A stretch of 64,000 nt of DNA from Curvibacter cyanobacteriorum (lineage in GTDB: Bacteria; Pseudomonadota; Gammaproteobacteria; Burkholderiales; Burkholderiaceae_C): the NCBI RefSeq assembly GCF_028649475.1, contig NZ_JAQSIP010000011.1:62001-126000 (forward strand), in the 5' to 3' direction. Positions 47,555 to 55,822 of the stretch are shown in pieces; the stretch's first letter is position 1, and each line of letters starts with the position of its first letter. The position numbers and the translations under genes are program-made. The notes beneath the pieces are model-generated. The model saw nothing but the letters and a program-made list of their open reading frames with translations. It did no database searches and was not told the DNA's origin.

Positions 47555-48184
47555 TCACGCCAACCGGTGCTGGAAGCCCAGGCCGGCCAGGTAGGTGTCG
47601 ATCGCCTGTTGACCCGTGCTCACCACGTCAAAGGCTTCGGGCGACAGCAACCAGTTCTGAATCAGGCCATCGACCATCGCGTGCAGGCCCCGGGCTGCCA
47701 TGGCCGCGGGCATGGGCAGGGTGCAGCGGTGCAACTCGGCCGCGGCTTGCAGGCTGCGCGTCATCTCGGTCAGGCACCCGTTGCGCGCTTCCAGGTGGCG
47801 CTGCTTGATGGGCAGCGCATCGCCCACGTACTCGACCTTGTAAGACGCGACCTCGAAGACCCGTTGAATACCAGGGTCATTGACCATTTTCCTTAACACA
47901 TCGACCGCAGACTGGCGGATCTCCTCCAGTGGGTCGCCCCCGGGCTCGCGCCCCATGCGCTCCAGGGCTTCCTCCATGGGCAGGGTGACGCGTTCCATCA
48001 TGGCGTTGAACAAGTCCGCCTTGTCCTTGAAGTGCCAATAGATGGCGCCCCGCGTGGTGCCGGCGGCCACGGCAATGTCGTTGAGCGAGCTGCGCGAAAC
48101 GCCTTTTTCCGAGAACACCCGCTCGGCCGCATCCAGCAGGCTGTGGCGGGTGGCAAGGGCGTCTTCTTTGGTGCGGCGAACCAT
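47555..48184 (-). CDS. TetR-family repressor of RND efflux (AcrR/TtgR-like)
   Basis: A 209-aa TetR regulator. The N-terminus VRRTKEDALATRHSLLDAAERVFSEKGVSRSSLNDIAVAAGTTRGAIYWHFKDKADLFNAM is the typical AcrR/TtgR/MexR-class helix-turn-helix; the C-terminal domain is of the AcrR type (DGLIQNWLLSPEAFD). Ligands are usually hydrophobic drugs. ATG at 48184 has AGGAGA upstream and matches the AcrR N-terminus; 48211 is an upstream alternative. It is divergent from the adjacent efflux operon with an operator between (48222-48241). Confidence 0.87.
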   Translation of the reverse strand: MVRRTKEDALATRHSLLDAAERVFSEKGVSRSSLNDIAVAAGTTRGAIYWHFKDKADLFNAMMERVTLPMEEALERMGREPGGDPLEEIRQSAVDVLRKMVNDPGIQRVFEVASYKVEYVGDALPIKQRHLEARNGCLTEMTRSLQAAAELHRCTLPMPAAMAARGLHAMVDGLIQNWLLSPEAFDVVSTGQQAIDTYLAGLGFQHRLA

Positions 48185-48221
48185 GGGCGTGTCTCCTGTG
48201 GGGTTTACCAAACGTGCACAT

Positions 48222-48241
48222 CATACATTCATGGATGTATG
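48222..48241. promoter_or_regulatory. AcrR-type operator
   Basis: CATACATTCATGGATGTATG is a 20-bp palindrome with a single mismatched pair. It resembles the E. coli AcrR operator (TACATACATT...AATGTATGTA). It lies between the divergent regulator and pump operon, 38 bases before the regulator start and 96 bases before the adaptor start, so it can repress both. Confidence 0.75.
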
Positions 48242-48336
48242 TATACTTCACTTTCGTTTTTTTCCTGGTCAATACAAAGTGTGCGTTGACACCGTCTGCG
48301 TGCCTTCAGCAACCCCACCCATTCTGGAAAACCGAC

Positions 48337-49593
48337 ATGACTGACACCCTTTCTGCGGCCCAGGCCGTTCCGTTGCGCCAGCCCTCGCCGGCGCGCCTGA
48401 CCCTCCTGGCCGCTGCCGCCGCACTGAGCGCGGTGCTGGCCGGCTGCGGTCCCACCAATGCCCAGGGCGGCCCCGGCGCAGGCGCGGGCGGCCCGCCCCC
48501 CACCGAAGTGGGCGTGGTCACGGTGACCCCAGGCGACGTGGGCCTGGTGACCGAGTTGCCCGGCCGCCTGGAAGCCTCGCGCGTGGCCCAAGTACGCGCC
48601 CGTGCCACCGGCATCCTGCAGGAGCGCCTGTTCCGCGAAGGCAGCGATGTGAAGGCCGGACAGCCTTTGTTCCAGATCGATGCCGCGCCGTACAAGGCCA
48701 GTTTTGACAGTGCCCAGGCCGCCGTGGCCAAGGCCGAAGCCAACCTGATGCAGACCTCGGCCCAGCTGGCCCGCTACAAGCCGCTGATCGAAGCCAACGC
48801 CATCAGCAAGCAAGACTACGTGAACGCCGAAGCAGCCCAGAAGCAAGCCGAGGCCGATGTGGCGTCGGCCAAAGCAGCGCTGCAAACCGCCAAGATCAAC
48901 CTGGGCTACACCACGGTGACGTCGCCGATCGCGGGTCGCATTGGCCGCGAGTTGGTGACCGTGGGCGCCCTGGTGGGCCAGAGCGAAGCCACCCAGCTGG
49001 CCGTGGTGCAGCAAATCGACCCGCTGTATGTGAACTTCACGCAGTCGGCCGCCGAGGTGATGAAGCTGCGCCAGGCCTTGGCCAACGGCCAGTTCAAGCG
49101 CGCCAATGGCGCGGAGGCGGCCAGCGTGCGGCTGGTGCAAGACGATGGCACGGAGTACCCGCGCGCGGGCAAGTTGCTGTTCTCCGACCTGACGGTGGAC
49201 AGCGGCACGGGCCAGATCACCCTGCGTGCCGAAGTGCCCAACCCCGGCGGCCAGTTGCTGCCGGGCCTGTATGTGCGGGTGCGCCTGGAGCAAGCCCAGG
49301 CCAGCAACGCCATCACGCTGCCGCAGCAAGCGGTGACGCGCAGCGGCCAGGGTGACGTGGTGATGGTGGTCAGCCCCGAAGGCAAGGTCAGCCCGCGCCC
49401 CGTCAAGGTGGCCACGGGCAAGGGCAACCAATGGGTGGTGCTGGACGGCCTGAAGGCCGGCGAGCAGGTGATGGTCGACGGCTTCCAGAAGCTGCGCGGC
49501 GACGCCCCCGTGAAGGCCGTGCCTTGGCAAGCCCCGGGCACCAAGGCCCCGGCCGCTGCCCCCGCTGCGGCCGCGCCGGCCGCCAAGTCCTGA
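48337..49593 (+). CDS. RND efflux periplasmic adaptor 1 (AcrA/MexA family lipoprotein)
   Basis: A 418-aa membrane-fusion protein linking pump and outer-membrane channel. It has a lipoprotein signal ending in LAGC, the barrel-sandwich start GVVTVTPGDVGLVTELPGRLEASRVAQVRARATGILQERLFREGSDVKAGQ, a hairpin of AEANLMQTSAQLARYKPL, and the family motif VDPxYVNFTQS. The C-terminal tail is Ala/Pro-rich. The ATG at 48337 follows a weak ribosome-binding site; the upstream frame to 48214 lies in the operator region. First gene of the first pump operon. Confidence 0.9.
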   Translation: MTDTLSAAQAVPLRQPSPARLTLLAAAAALSAVLAGCGPTNAQGGPGAGAGGPPPTEVGVVTVTPGDVGLVTELPGRLEASRVAQVRARATGILQERLFREGSDVKAGQPLFQIDAAPYKASFDSAQAAVAKAEANLMQTSAQLARYKPLIEANAISKQDYVNAEAAQKQAEADVASAKAALQTAKINLGYTTVTSPIAGRIGRELVTVGALVGQSEATQLAVVQQIDPLYVNFTQSAAEVMKLRQALANGQFKRANGAEAASVRLVQDDGTEYPRAGKLLFSDLTVDSGTGQITLRAEVPNPGGQLLPGLYVRVRLEQAQASNAITLPQQAVTRSGQGDVVMVVSPEGKVSPRPVKVATGKGNQWVVLDGLKAGEQVMVDGFQKLRGDAPVKAVPWQAPGTKAPAAAPAAAAPAAKS

Positions 49594-49605
49594 GGAGCCT
49601 GACAC

Positions 49606-52600
49606 ATGGCGAAGTTCTTCATTGACAGGCCCATTTTTGCCTGGGTGATCGCACTGTTCATCCTGGTGCTGGGCGGGGTGTCCATCACCCAACTCCCGAT
49701 CTCGCAGTACCCGCCGGTGGCGCCGCCCTCGGTGGTCATCAACACCAGCTACCCGGGCGCTTCGGCCCAGACGCTGGAAGACAGCGTGATCAGTGTGATC
49801 GAACGTGAAATGAACGGCTCCCCGGGGCTGATCTACATGGAATCGGTCAGCCAAGCCGACGGCACCGGCTCCATCACCCTGAGCTTTGAACCGGGCACCA
49901 ACCCCGACCTGGCCCAGGTGGATGTGCAGAACCGGCTGTCGCGCGCCACCCCACGCCTGCCCAGTGCGGTGACGCAACAGGGCGTGCGCGTGGACAAGTC
50001 GCGCAGCAACTTCCTGCTGTTCATCATGCTGTCCTCGGACAACGGGGCCTACGACCCGATCGCGCTGGGCGACTACGCCTCGCGCAACGTGATCCCTGAA
50101 ATCCAGCGCCTGCCCGGCATTGGCCAGGCCCAGCTGTTCGGCACCGAGCGCGCCATGCGCGTGTGGATCGACCCGGCCAAGCTGACGGGCTACAACCTGT
50201 CGCCGGCCGATGTGAACGCGGCCATCAAGGCGCAAAACGCCCAGGTGTCGTCGGGGGCCATCGGTGACCTGCCCAACATCGCGGGCCAGGGCATTGCCGC
50301 CACCGTGGTGGTGAAGGGCCAGTTGGCCAGCGTCGAGCAGTTTGGTCGCATCGTGCTGCGCGCCAACGTCGACGGCTCCACCGTGCGACTCAAGGACGTG
50401 GCCCGCATCGAGCTGGGCGCGCAAACCTATGGCACCTCCGCGCGCCTGAACGGCAAGCCCGCCACCGGCATCGGCGTCCAGCTGACGCCCACCGGCAACG
50501 CGCTGGCCGCCGCCAATGCGGTGAAGGCCAAGATGAACCAGCTGCAAGGCTTCTTCCCCGAAGGCATGTCGTACTCGATCCCCTACGACAGCTCGGGCTT
50601 CGTGAAGATCTCCCTGAGCCAGGTGGCCGAGACCCTGGTCGAAGCCGTGGTGCTGGTGTTCCTGGTGATGTTCCTGTTCCTGCAGAACTGGCGCTACACC
50701 GTGATCCCGACCATCGTGGTGCCGGTGGCCCTGCTGGGCACCTTTGCCACGCTGCTGGCCCTGGGCTTCTCGATCAACGTGCTGACCATGTTCGGCATGG
50801 TGCTGGTGATCGGCATCGTGGTGGACGACGCCATCGTGGTGGTGGAGAACGTCGAGCGCATCATGAGCGAGGAAGGCCTGCCGCCACTGGAGGCCACCCG
50901 CAAGGCGATGGGACAGATCTCGGGCGCCATCATCGGCGTGACCGTGGTGCTGATCTCGGTGTTCGTGCCGCTGGCTTTCTTCAGTGGCTCGGTGGGCAAC
51001 ATCTACCGCCAGTTCTCGGCGGTGATGGTGTCGTCGATCGCGTTCTCGGCCTTCCTGGCCCTGTCGCTGACGCCGGCGCTGTGCGCCTCGCTGCTCAAGC
51101 CCGTCGACCCCTCGCACCATGAGAAGAAGGGTTTCTTCGGCTGGTTCAACCGCAGCTTCAACCGCGGCGCCAAGCGCTATGAAGGCTGGGTGGCCCGGAT
51201 GCTCAAGCGCGCGGGCCGCTACATGGTGATCTATGTCGCCATCGTGGCCGCTGCCGGGGTGATCTACACCCGCCTGCCGACCTCGTTCCTGCCCAACGAA
51301 GACCAGGGCACGATGCTGGTGAACGTGCAGCTGCCGCCAGGCGCCACCATCGAGCGCACCCGCGACGTGATGGAAAAGGTCGAAGCCTTTGTGCTGAACC
51401 AGCCCGAGGTCAAGAGCATGGTCGGGGTGCTGGGCTTCAGCTTCTCGGGCCAAGGCCAGAACGCGGCCCTGGGCTTTGTGACCCTCAAGCCCTGGGACGA
51501 ACGCCATGGCGAAGAACACTCGGCACAGGCCCTGGCCGGCCGCGCCTTCGGGGCACTGATGGGCATCCGCGATGCCTTCATCTTCCCGCTGAGCCCGCCG
51601 CCCATCCCTGAACTGGGCAATGCCACCGGCTTCACCTTCCGGCTGCAAGACCGCGCCGGCAAGGGCCACGATGCGCTGATTGCCGCCCGCAACCAGTTGT
51701 TGGGCATGGCCTCGCAAAGCAAGGTGCTGACCCAGGTGCGTCCGGACGGCCTGGAGGATGCGCCGCAACTGCAGATCGACATCGACCGCGACAAGGCGCA
51801 AGCGCTGGGCGTGCCGTTCGACAGCATCAACACCGCCATCTCGACGGCGCTGGGCTCGACCTATGTGAACGACTTCCCGAACCAGGGTCGTCTGCAACGG
51901 GTGGTGGTGCAGGCCGATGCACCGTCGCGCATGCAGCCGGACGACATCCTCAAGCTGCGCGTGCCCAACAGCCAGGGCAACCTGGTGCCGATGTCGTCGT
52001 TTGCCAGCACCCGCTGGGCCAATGGCGCCATGCAGACGGTGCGCTACAACGGCTACCCCGCCGTGCGCATCAGCGGCGGGGCCGCCCCGGGCCGCAGCAC
52101 CGGTGAAGCCATGGCCGAGATGGAGAAGCTGGCCGCGCAACTGCCCCCGGGCTTTGGCTACGAGTGGACCGGTCAATCGCGCGAAGAAAAGCTCGCCGGC
52201 TCGCAGGCCGTGATCCTGTACGGCTTTGCCGTGCTGGCCGTGTTCCTGTGCCTGGCCGCGCTGTACGAGAGCTGGTCGATCCCGCTGTCGGTGATCCTGG
52301 TCGTGCCCCTGGGCGTGCTCGGGGTGCTGCTGGCCACCTTGCTGCGGGCGTACTCGAACGACGTGTACTTCCAGGTGGGGCTGATCACCATCATCGGCTT
52401 GTCGGCGAAGAACGCGATTCTGATCATCGAGTTCGCCAAGGACCTGCAGGCGCAGGGGCGTGGCGTGATCGAGTCGGCCCTGGCCGCCGCGCACCTGCGC
52501 TTCCGCCCCATCGTCATGACCTCGCTGGCCTTCATGCTGGGCGTGGTGCCCCTGGCGATCGCCACGGGGGCGGGCTCGGCCAGCCAGCGGGCCATCGGCA

Positions 52601-52779
52601 CCGGGGTGGTGGGCGGCATGATCACCGGCACGGTGCTGGCGGTGTTCTTTGTGCCCGTGTTTTTCGTGGTGGTGCGCACCCTGTTCAAGGGCAGCGAGCG
52701 CCAGCGCAAGATGTACGCCGAACACGCCAAGAACGCTGGCGTGGGTGAAGCGGCGAATGGAGGACATTCCCATGAGTAA
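49606..52779 (+). CDS. RND multidrug efflux pump 1 (AcrB/MexB family, HAE1)
   Basis: A 1057-aa inner-membrane proton/drug antiporter. The start MAKFFIDRPIFAWVIAL is canonical, Asp407-Asp408 (VVDDAIVV) form the proton relay exactly as in E. coli AcrB, and NAILIIEFAKD carries the TM10 Lys. The two large periplasmic loops are complete (GQVQVQN-like QVDVQNRL near 110; VLGFSFSGQGQNAALGFVTLKPW near 610). Length is normal. GGAG precedes the ATG at 49606, 12 bases after the adaptor gene. The stop overlaps the channel gene by eight bases. Confidence 0.95.
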   Translation: MAKFFIDRPIFAWVIALFILVLGGVSITQLPISQYPPVAPPSVVINTSYPGASAQTLEDSVISVIEREMNGSPGLIYMESVSQADGTGSITLSFEPGTNPDLAQVDVQNRLSRATPRLPSAVTQQGVRVDKSRSNFLLFIMLSSDNGAYDPIALGDYASRNVIPEIQRLPGIGQAQLFGTERAMRVWIDPAKLTGYNLSPADVNAAIKAQNAQVSSGAIGDLPNIAGQGIAATVVVKGQLASVEQFGRIVLRANVDGSTVRLKDVARIELGAQTYGTSARLNGKPATGIGVQLTPTGNALAAANAVKAKMNQLQGFFPEGMSYSIPYDSSGFVKISLSQVAETLVEAVVLVFLVMFLFLQNWRYTVIPTIVVPVALLGTFATLLALGFSINVLTMFGMVLVIGIVVDDAIVVVENVERIMSEEGLPPLEATRKAMGQISGAIIGVTVVLISVFVPLAFFSGSVGNIYRQFSAVMVSSIAFSAFLALSLTPALCASLLKPVDPSHHEKKGFFGWFNRSFNRGAKRYEGWVARMLKRAGRYMVIYVAIVAAAGVIYTRLPTSFLPNEDQGTMLVNVQLPPGATIERTRDVMEKVEAFVLNQPEVKSMVGVLGFSFSGQGQNAALGFVTLKPWDERHGEEHSAQALAGRAFGALMGIRDAFIFPLSPPPIPELGNATGFTFRLQDRAGKGHDALIAARNQLLGMASQSKVLTQVRPDGLEDAPQLQIDIDRDKAQALGVPFDSINTAISTALGSTYVNDFPNQGRLQRVVVQADAPSRMQPDDILKLRVPNSQGNLVPMSSFASTRWANGAMQTVRYNGYPAVRISGGAAPGRSTGEAMAEMEKLAAQLPPGFGYEWTGQSREEKLAGSQAVILYGFAVLAVFLCLAALYESWSIPLSVILVVPLGVLGVLLATLLRAYSNDVYFQVGLITIIGLSAKNAILIIEFAKDLQAQGRGVIESALAAAHLRFRPIVMTSLAFMLGVVPLAIATGAGSASQRAIGTGVVGGMITGTVLAVFFVPVFFVVVRTLFKGSERQRKMYAEHAKNAGVGEAANGGHSHE

Positions 52780-54232
52780 GACCCGTCAAGCGCTGTCGCG
52801 CTCCACCCTGCGCAGTGCGCCCACGGCCCTGGCCTTGGCCCTGCTGCTGGGGGGCTGCAGCATGATCCCGACCTACGAGCGCCCGGCCAGCCCCACGGCG
52901 GCCAGCTACCCGCGGGTGGCGGGCAAGGACGCGGCCGATCCGGCGGGCCCGAGCGCCGCCGAACTGCCCTGGAACCGCTTTTACAGCGACGCGCACCTGC
53001 GCCAGCTGATCGAGCTGGCCCTGGCCAACAACCGGGACCTGCGGGTCTCGGTGCTGAACATCCAGCAGGCGCAAGCGGCGTTCCAGATCAAGCGGGCCGA
53101 CCTGTTCCCGACCGTCAACCTGGCCGGCAACCTGAGCAGCAACCTGAACGGTGCCGGCAATGTGAGCAAGCTCTACAGCGCGGGCCTGTCGGTCAGCGCC
53201 TGGGAGCTGGACTTCTTCGGTCGCGTGGCCAGCCTCAAAGAACAGGCCCTGGCCCAGTACCTGGCCACCGACGAAGCCCGCAAGGCGGCCCAGATCAGTT
53301 TGGTGGCCAGCGTGGCCAACGGCTGGCTGACGCTGCAAGCCGACCAGGAACTGCTGAACCTGACGCGCCAGACGCTGGCCTCGCGCGAGGACTCGGTGCG
53401 CCTGACCCGGCTGCGCTTTGACAGCGGTGCGGCCTCCGAACTGGACCTGCGCCAGGCCGAGTCGCTGGCCGAAAGCGCCCGCGCCACCCAGGTGCAACTG
53501 CAACGCCAACGCGCCCAGGACGAAAACGCCCTGGTGCTGCTGCTGGGCCAGGCCTTACCGGCCGAGATCAGCAACAGCCTGGCGCAAAGCTCGCTGGGCC
53601 AGACGCGCCTGCCCGACGTGCCCGCGGGCCTGCCCTCGGACCTGCTGACCGCCCGCCCCGACATCCGTCAGGCCGAGCAGTCGCTGCTGGCGGCCAACGC
53701 CAACATCGGTGCCGCGCGCGCAGCGTTCTTCCCGCGCATCACGCTGACCGCCGGCTACGGTTCGGCCAGCGGCCAACTCTCGGGCCTGTTCAAGGACGGG
53801 TCCTGGGGCTTCACGCCGACGCCGCAGATCGTGCTGCCGCTGTTCGACGCCGGCCGCAACCAGGCCGGACTGGACACCGCCAAGGCCGGCCGCGATATCG
53901 CTGTGGCCCAGTACGAGAAGGCCATCCAGAGCGCCTTCCGCGAGGTGGCCGATGCGCTGGCCGGCCGCGACACACTGGGTGACCAGCTGAAGGCCCTGGA
54001 GGCCCAGGCCCTGGCCGACACCCGACGCCTGAAGCTGTCCGAACTGCGCTACCAGAGCGGCGTGGCCAGCTACCTCGATCTGCTCGATGCCCAGCGCACG
54101 CTGTTTGCCACCCAGCAGTCGCTGGTGCAGACGCGACTGGCCCAGCTGCAAAGCCAGGTCACGCTGTACAAGGTGCTGGGCGGGGGCTGGACAGCGCCCA
54201 CCACCACCGCGGCGGCCACCCCCAACCGCTGA
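52772..54232 (+). CDS. RND efflux outer-membrane channel 1 (OprM/TolC-like lipoprotein)
   Basis: A 486-aa outer-membrane factor of the NodT/OprM family. The N-terminus has a lipobox (LLLGGCSMIPTYERP) and the two internal repeats are visible: NNRDLRVSVLNIQQAQAAFQI with SAWELDFFGRVASLKEQALAQYL, and GLPSDLLTARPDIRQAEQSLLAANANIGAARAAFFP. The ATG at 52772 has GGAGG nine bases upstream and overlaps the pump stop as ATGAGTAA; the longer open frame upstream is a pump shadow. Completes the tripartite system. Confidence 0.93.
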   Translation: MSKTRQALSRSTLRSAPTALALALLLGGCSMIPTYERPASPTAASYPRVAGKDAADPAGPSAAELPWNRFYSDAHLRQLIELALANNRDLRVSVLNIQQAQAAFQIKRADLFPTVNLAGNLSSNLNGAGNVSKLYSAGLSVSAWELDFFGRVASLKEQALAQYLATDEARKAAQISLVASVANGWLTLQADQELLNLTRQTLASREDSVRLTRLRFDSGAASELDLRQAESLAESARATQVQLQRQRAQDENALVLLLGQALPAEISNSLAQSSLGQTRLPDVPAGLPSDLLTARPDIRQAEQSLLAANANIGAARAAFFPRITLTAGYGSASGQLSGLFKDGSWGFTPTPQIVLPLFDAGRNQAGLDTAKAGRDIAVAQYEKAIQSAFREVADALAGRDTLGDQLKALEAQALADTRRLKLSELRYQSGVASYLDLLDAQRTLFATQQSLVQTRLAQLQSQVTLYKVLGGGWTAPTTTAAATPNR

Positions 54233-54253
54233 CCTGCCGCGGGCCAGGTCAGC
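54228..54253 (+). terminator. Hairpin across the end of channel gene 1
   Basis: GCTGACCTG (54228-54236) pairs perfectly with CAGGTCAGC (54245-54253) around an 8-base loop, and the stop codon lies in the stem. No T tract follows, so it may attenuate rather than stop transcription between the two pump operons. Confidence 0.4.
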
Positions 54254-54534
54254 GCCCGCCAACTGCCTGCCGGAACGACTCAGACGACTGACGACGTCCG
54301 GGACGCCAACAGGCCGTGATGTGATGTGTTAGGCCGCCACGGCCTGTCCCTCTGGAGCCGCCCAACGGTCGGTCCAGGGGGCACTTCCACCAGCTTTGTT
54401 CAAGCCTCGGCGACGCCGAAACACAAAGGGACAAAGACCAGATCGGTGATTTCTTTTGTTGCGCTTTCGAACATGAACCCCGACGGATGATCCGGATGCA
54501 CTCCATTGCCCCCCCGGATTTCGGAAGGAAAGCC
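54254..54534. other. Spacer between the two efflux operons
   Basis: 281 bases without a supported gene. It contains AGGCCG-CCA-CGGCCT (54331-54345), a small hairpin without T tract, and a modestly AT-rich segment near 54410-54470 that could carry a promoter. I found no copy of the AcrR-type palindrome. AAGGAA near 54526 is the ribosome-binding site of the next gene. Confidence 0.45.
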
Positions 54535-55809
54535 ATGCTCCGCGTACCGTCTCTTGTCGACCGCTCAGACCGTCGATCCCCTTGGTCCCGCGCATCCCTG
54601 GGCGCGGTCATCGCCCTCAGTGTCGGCGCCTTGATCGGCGGCTGCGACCGCCACGCCCCTCCCACCCAAACCGCGGCACCGCCCGCTGAAGTGGGGGTGG
54701 TCGTCGTGAAGACCTCAGCGGTTGGTTTGCAGACCGAACTGCCCGGTCGGGTGGAACCCTTTCGCAGCGCCAACATCGCGGCGCGCGTGGCGGGCGTGCT
54801 GCAAAAGCGCTTGTTCGTCGAAGGCTCGGAGGTGCGCGCCGGGCAGCTGCTCTACCAGATCGATCCAGAGCCCTTCAAGGCCGCCTATGACAGCGCCACC
54901 GCAGGCCTGCTGAAGTCCGAGGCCACGCTGGCCCAGGCGCAAGACGTGCTCAAGCGCTACACCCCGCTGGCGGTGGACGGCGCAGTCAGTCAACAAGCGC
55001 TGACCACGGCCCAGCTCAATGTGCAACAGGGCCTGGCCGACGTGGCCAGCGCCCGCGCCAACGTGCAGACGGCACGCCTGAACCTGGGCTACGCCAGCGT
55101 CAGTTCGCCGATTGCCGGGCGCGTCAGCCAGACCCAGGTCACCGAAGGGGCCCTGGTTGGCCAAGGCCAGGTGACCCCGCTGACCACGGTGCAACAGATC
55201 GACCCGGTCTACATCAACTTCACCCAATCGGCCGACGACGTGCTGCGCCTGCAGCGCAGCCTGGAACAGGGCCAACTCAAGCGCGTGCCCGGCAGCCAGG
55301 CGGCCAGCGTGCGCATCCTGCTGCCCGACGGGACGGCCTACCCGCTGCCCGGCAAGCTGTTCTTCTCGGGCGTGACCGTGGACACCAGTTCGGGGCAGAT
55401 CACGCTGCGCGCCGAGGTGCCCAACCCGAACCGGGTGCTGCTGCCCGGACTGTATGCACGGGTGCGGCTGGAACAAGCCGAAGCCAGCGAAGCCATCTTG
55501 CTGCCCCAACAAGCGGTGACCCGCACCCAGTCGGGCAACACCGTCATGGTGGTGGCCGCCGACGGCCAGGTCAGCACGCGCGCCATCCAGGTCAGCGGCA
55601 CGTCCGGTGGCCAATGGGTGGTGCTCGCGGGCCTGCAGCCGGGCGAGCAGGTGATGGTGGATGGCTTCCAGAAGCTGCGGGGCAAAGCCCCGGTGAAACC
55701 CGTGCCGTGGACCGGCGCCAAGGCCGCGGCAGCCCCCCCCAGCGCCACGCCGGCCGCCGCCCCCGCGACCGAGGCCAAGCCGGCCACCGCCCCGGCGGCC
55801 AAGTCCTGA
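54535..55809 (+). CDS. RND efflux periplasmic adaptor 2 (AcrA/MexA family lipoprotein)
   Basis: A 424-aa adaptor paralogous to the first. Lipobox LIGGC near residue 37, then GVVVVKTSAVGLQTELPGRVEPFRSANIAARVAGVLQKRLFVEGSEVRAGQ, a hairpin region and VQQIDPVYINFTQSADDVLRL. The C-terminus ends AAKS like the first adaptor. ATG 54535 with AAGGAA six bases upstream is preferred over 54487. Heads the second operon. Confidence 0.9.
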   Translation: MLRVPSLVDRSDRRSPWSRASLGAVIALSVGALIGGCDRHAPPTQTAAPPAEVGVVVVKTSAVGLQTELPGRVEPFRSANIAARVAGVLQKRLFVEGSEVRAGQLLYQIDPEPFKAAYDSATAGLLKSEATLAQAQDVLKRYTPLAVDGAVSQQALTTAQLNVQQGLADVASARANVQTARLNLGYASVSSPIAGRVSQTQVTEGALVGQGQVTPLTTVQQIDPVYINFTQSADDVLRLQRSLEQGQLKRVPGSQAASVRILLPDGTAYPLPGKLFFSGVTVDTSSGQITLRAEVPNPNRVLLPGLYARVRLEQAEASEAILLPQQAVTRTQSGNTVMVVAADGQVSTRAIQVSGTSGGQWVVLAGLQPGEQVMVDGFQKLRGKAPVKPVPWTGAKAAAAPPSATPAAAPATEAKPATAPAAKS

Positions 55810-55822
55810 GGAGCCGCAGTCC

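Noticed and set aside
48229..52773. 1514-aa open frame on the minus strand opposite adaptor and pump 1
   Set aside because: Low-complexity His/Arg/Gly reading antisense to two well-supported genes.
54254..54534. Second AcrR operator in front of efflux operon 2
   Set aside because: No palindrome resembling CATACATTCATGGATGTATG was found there.
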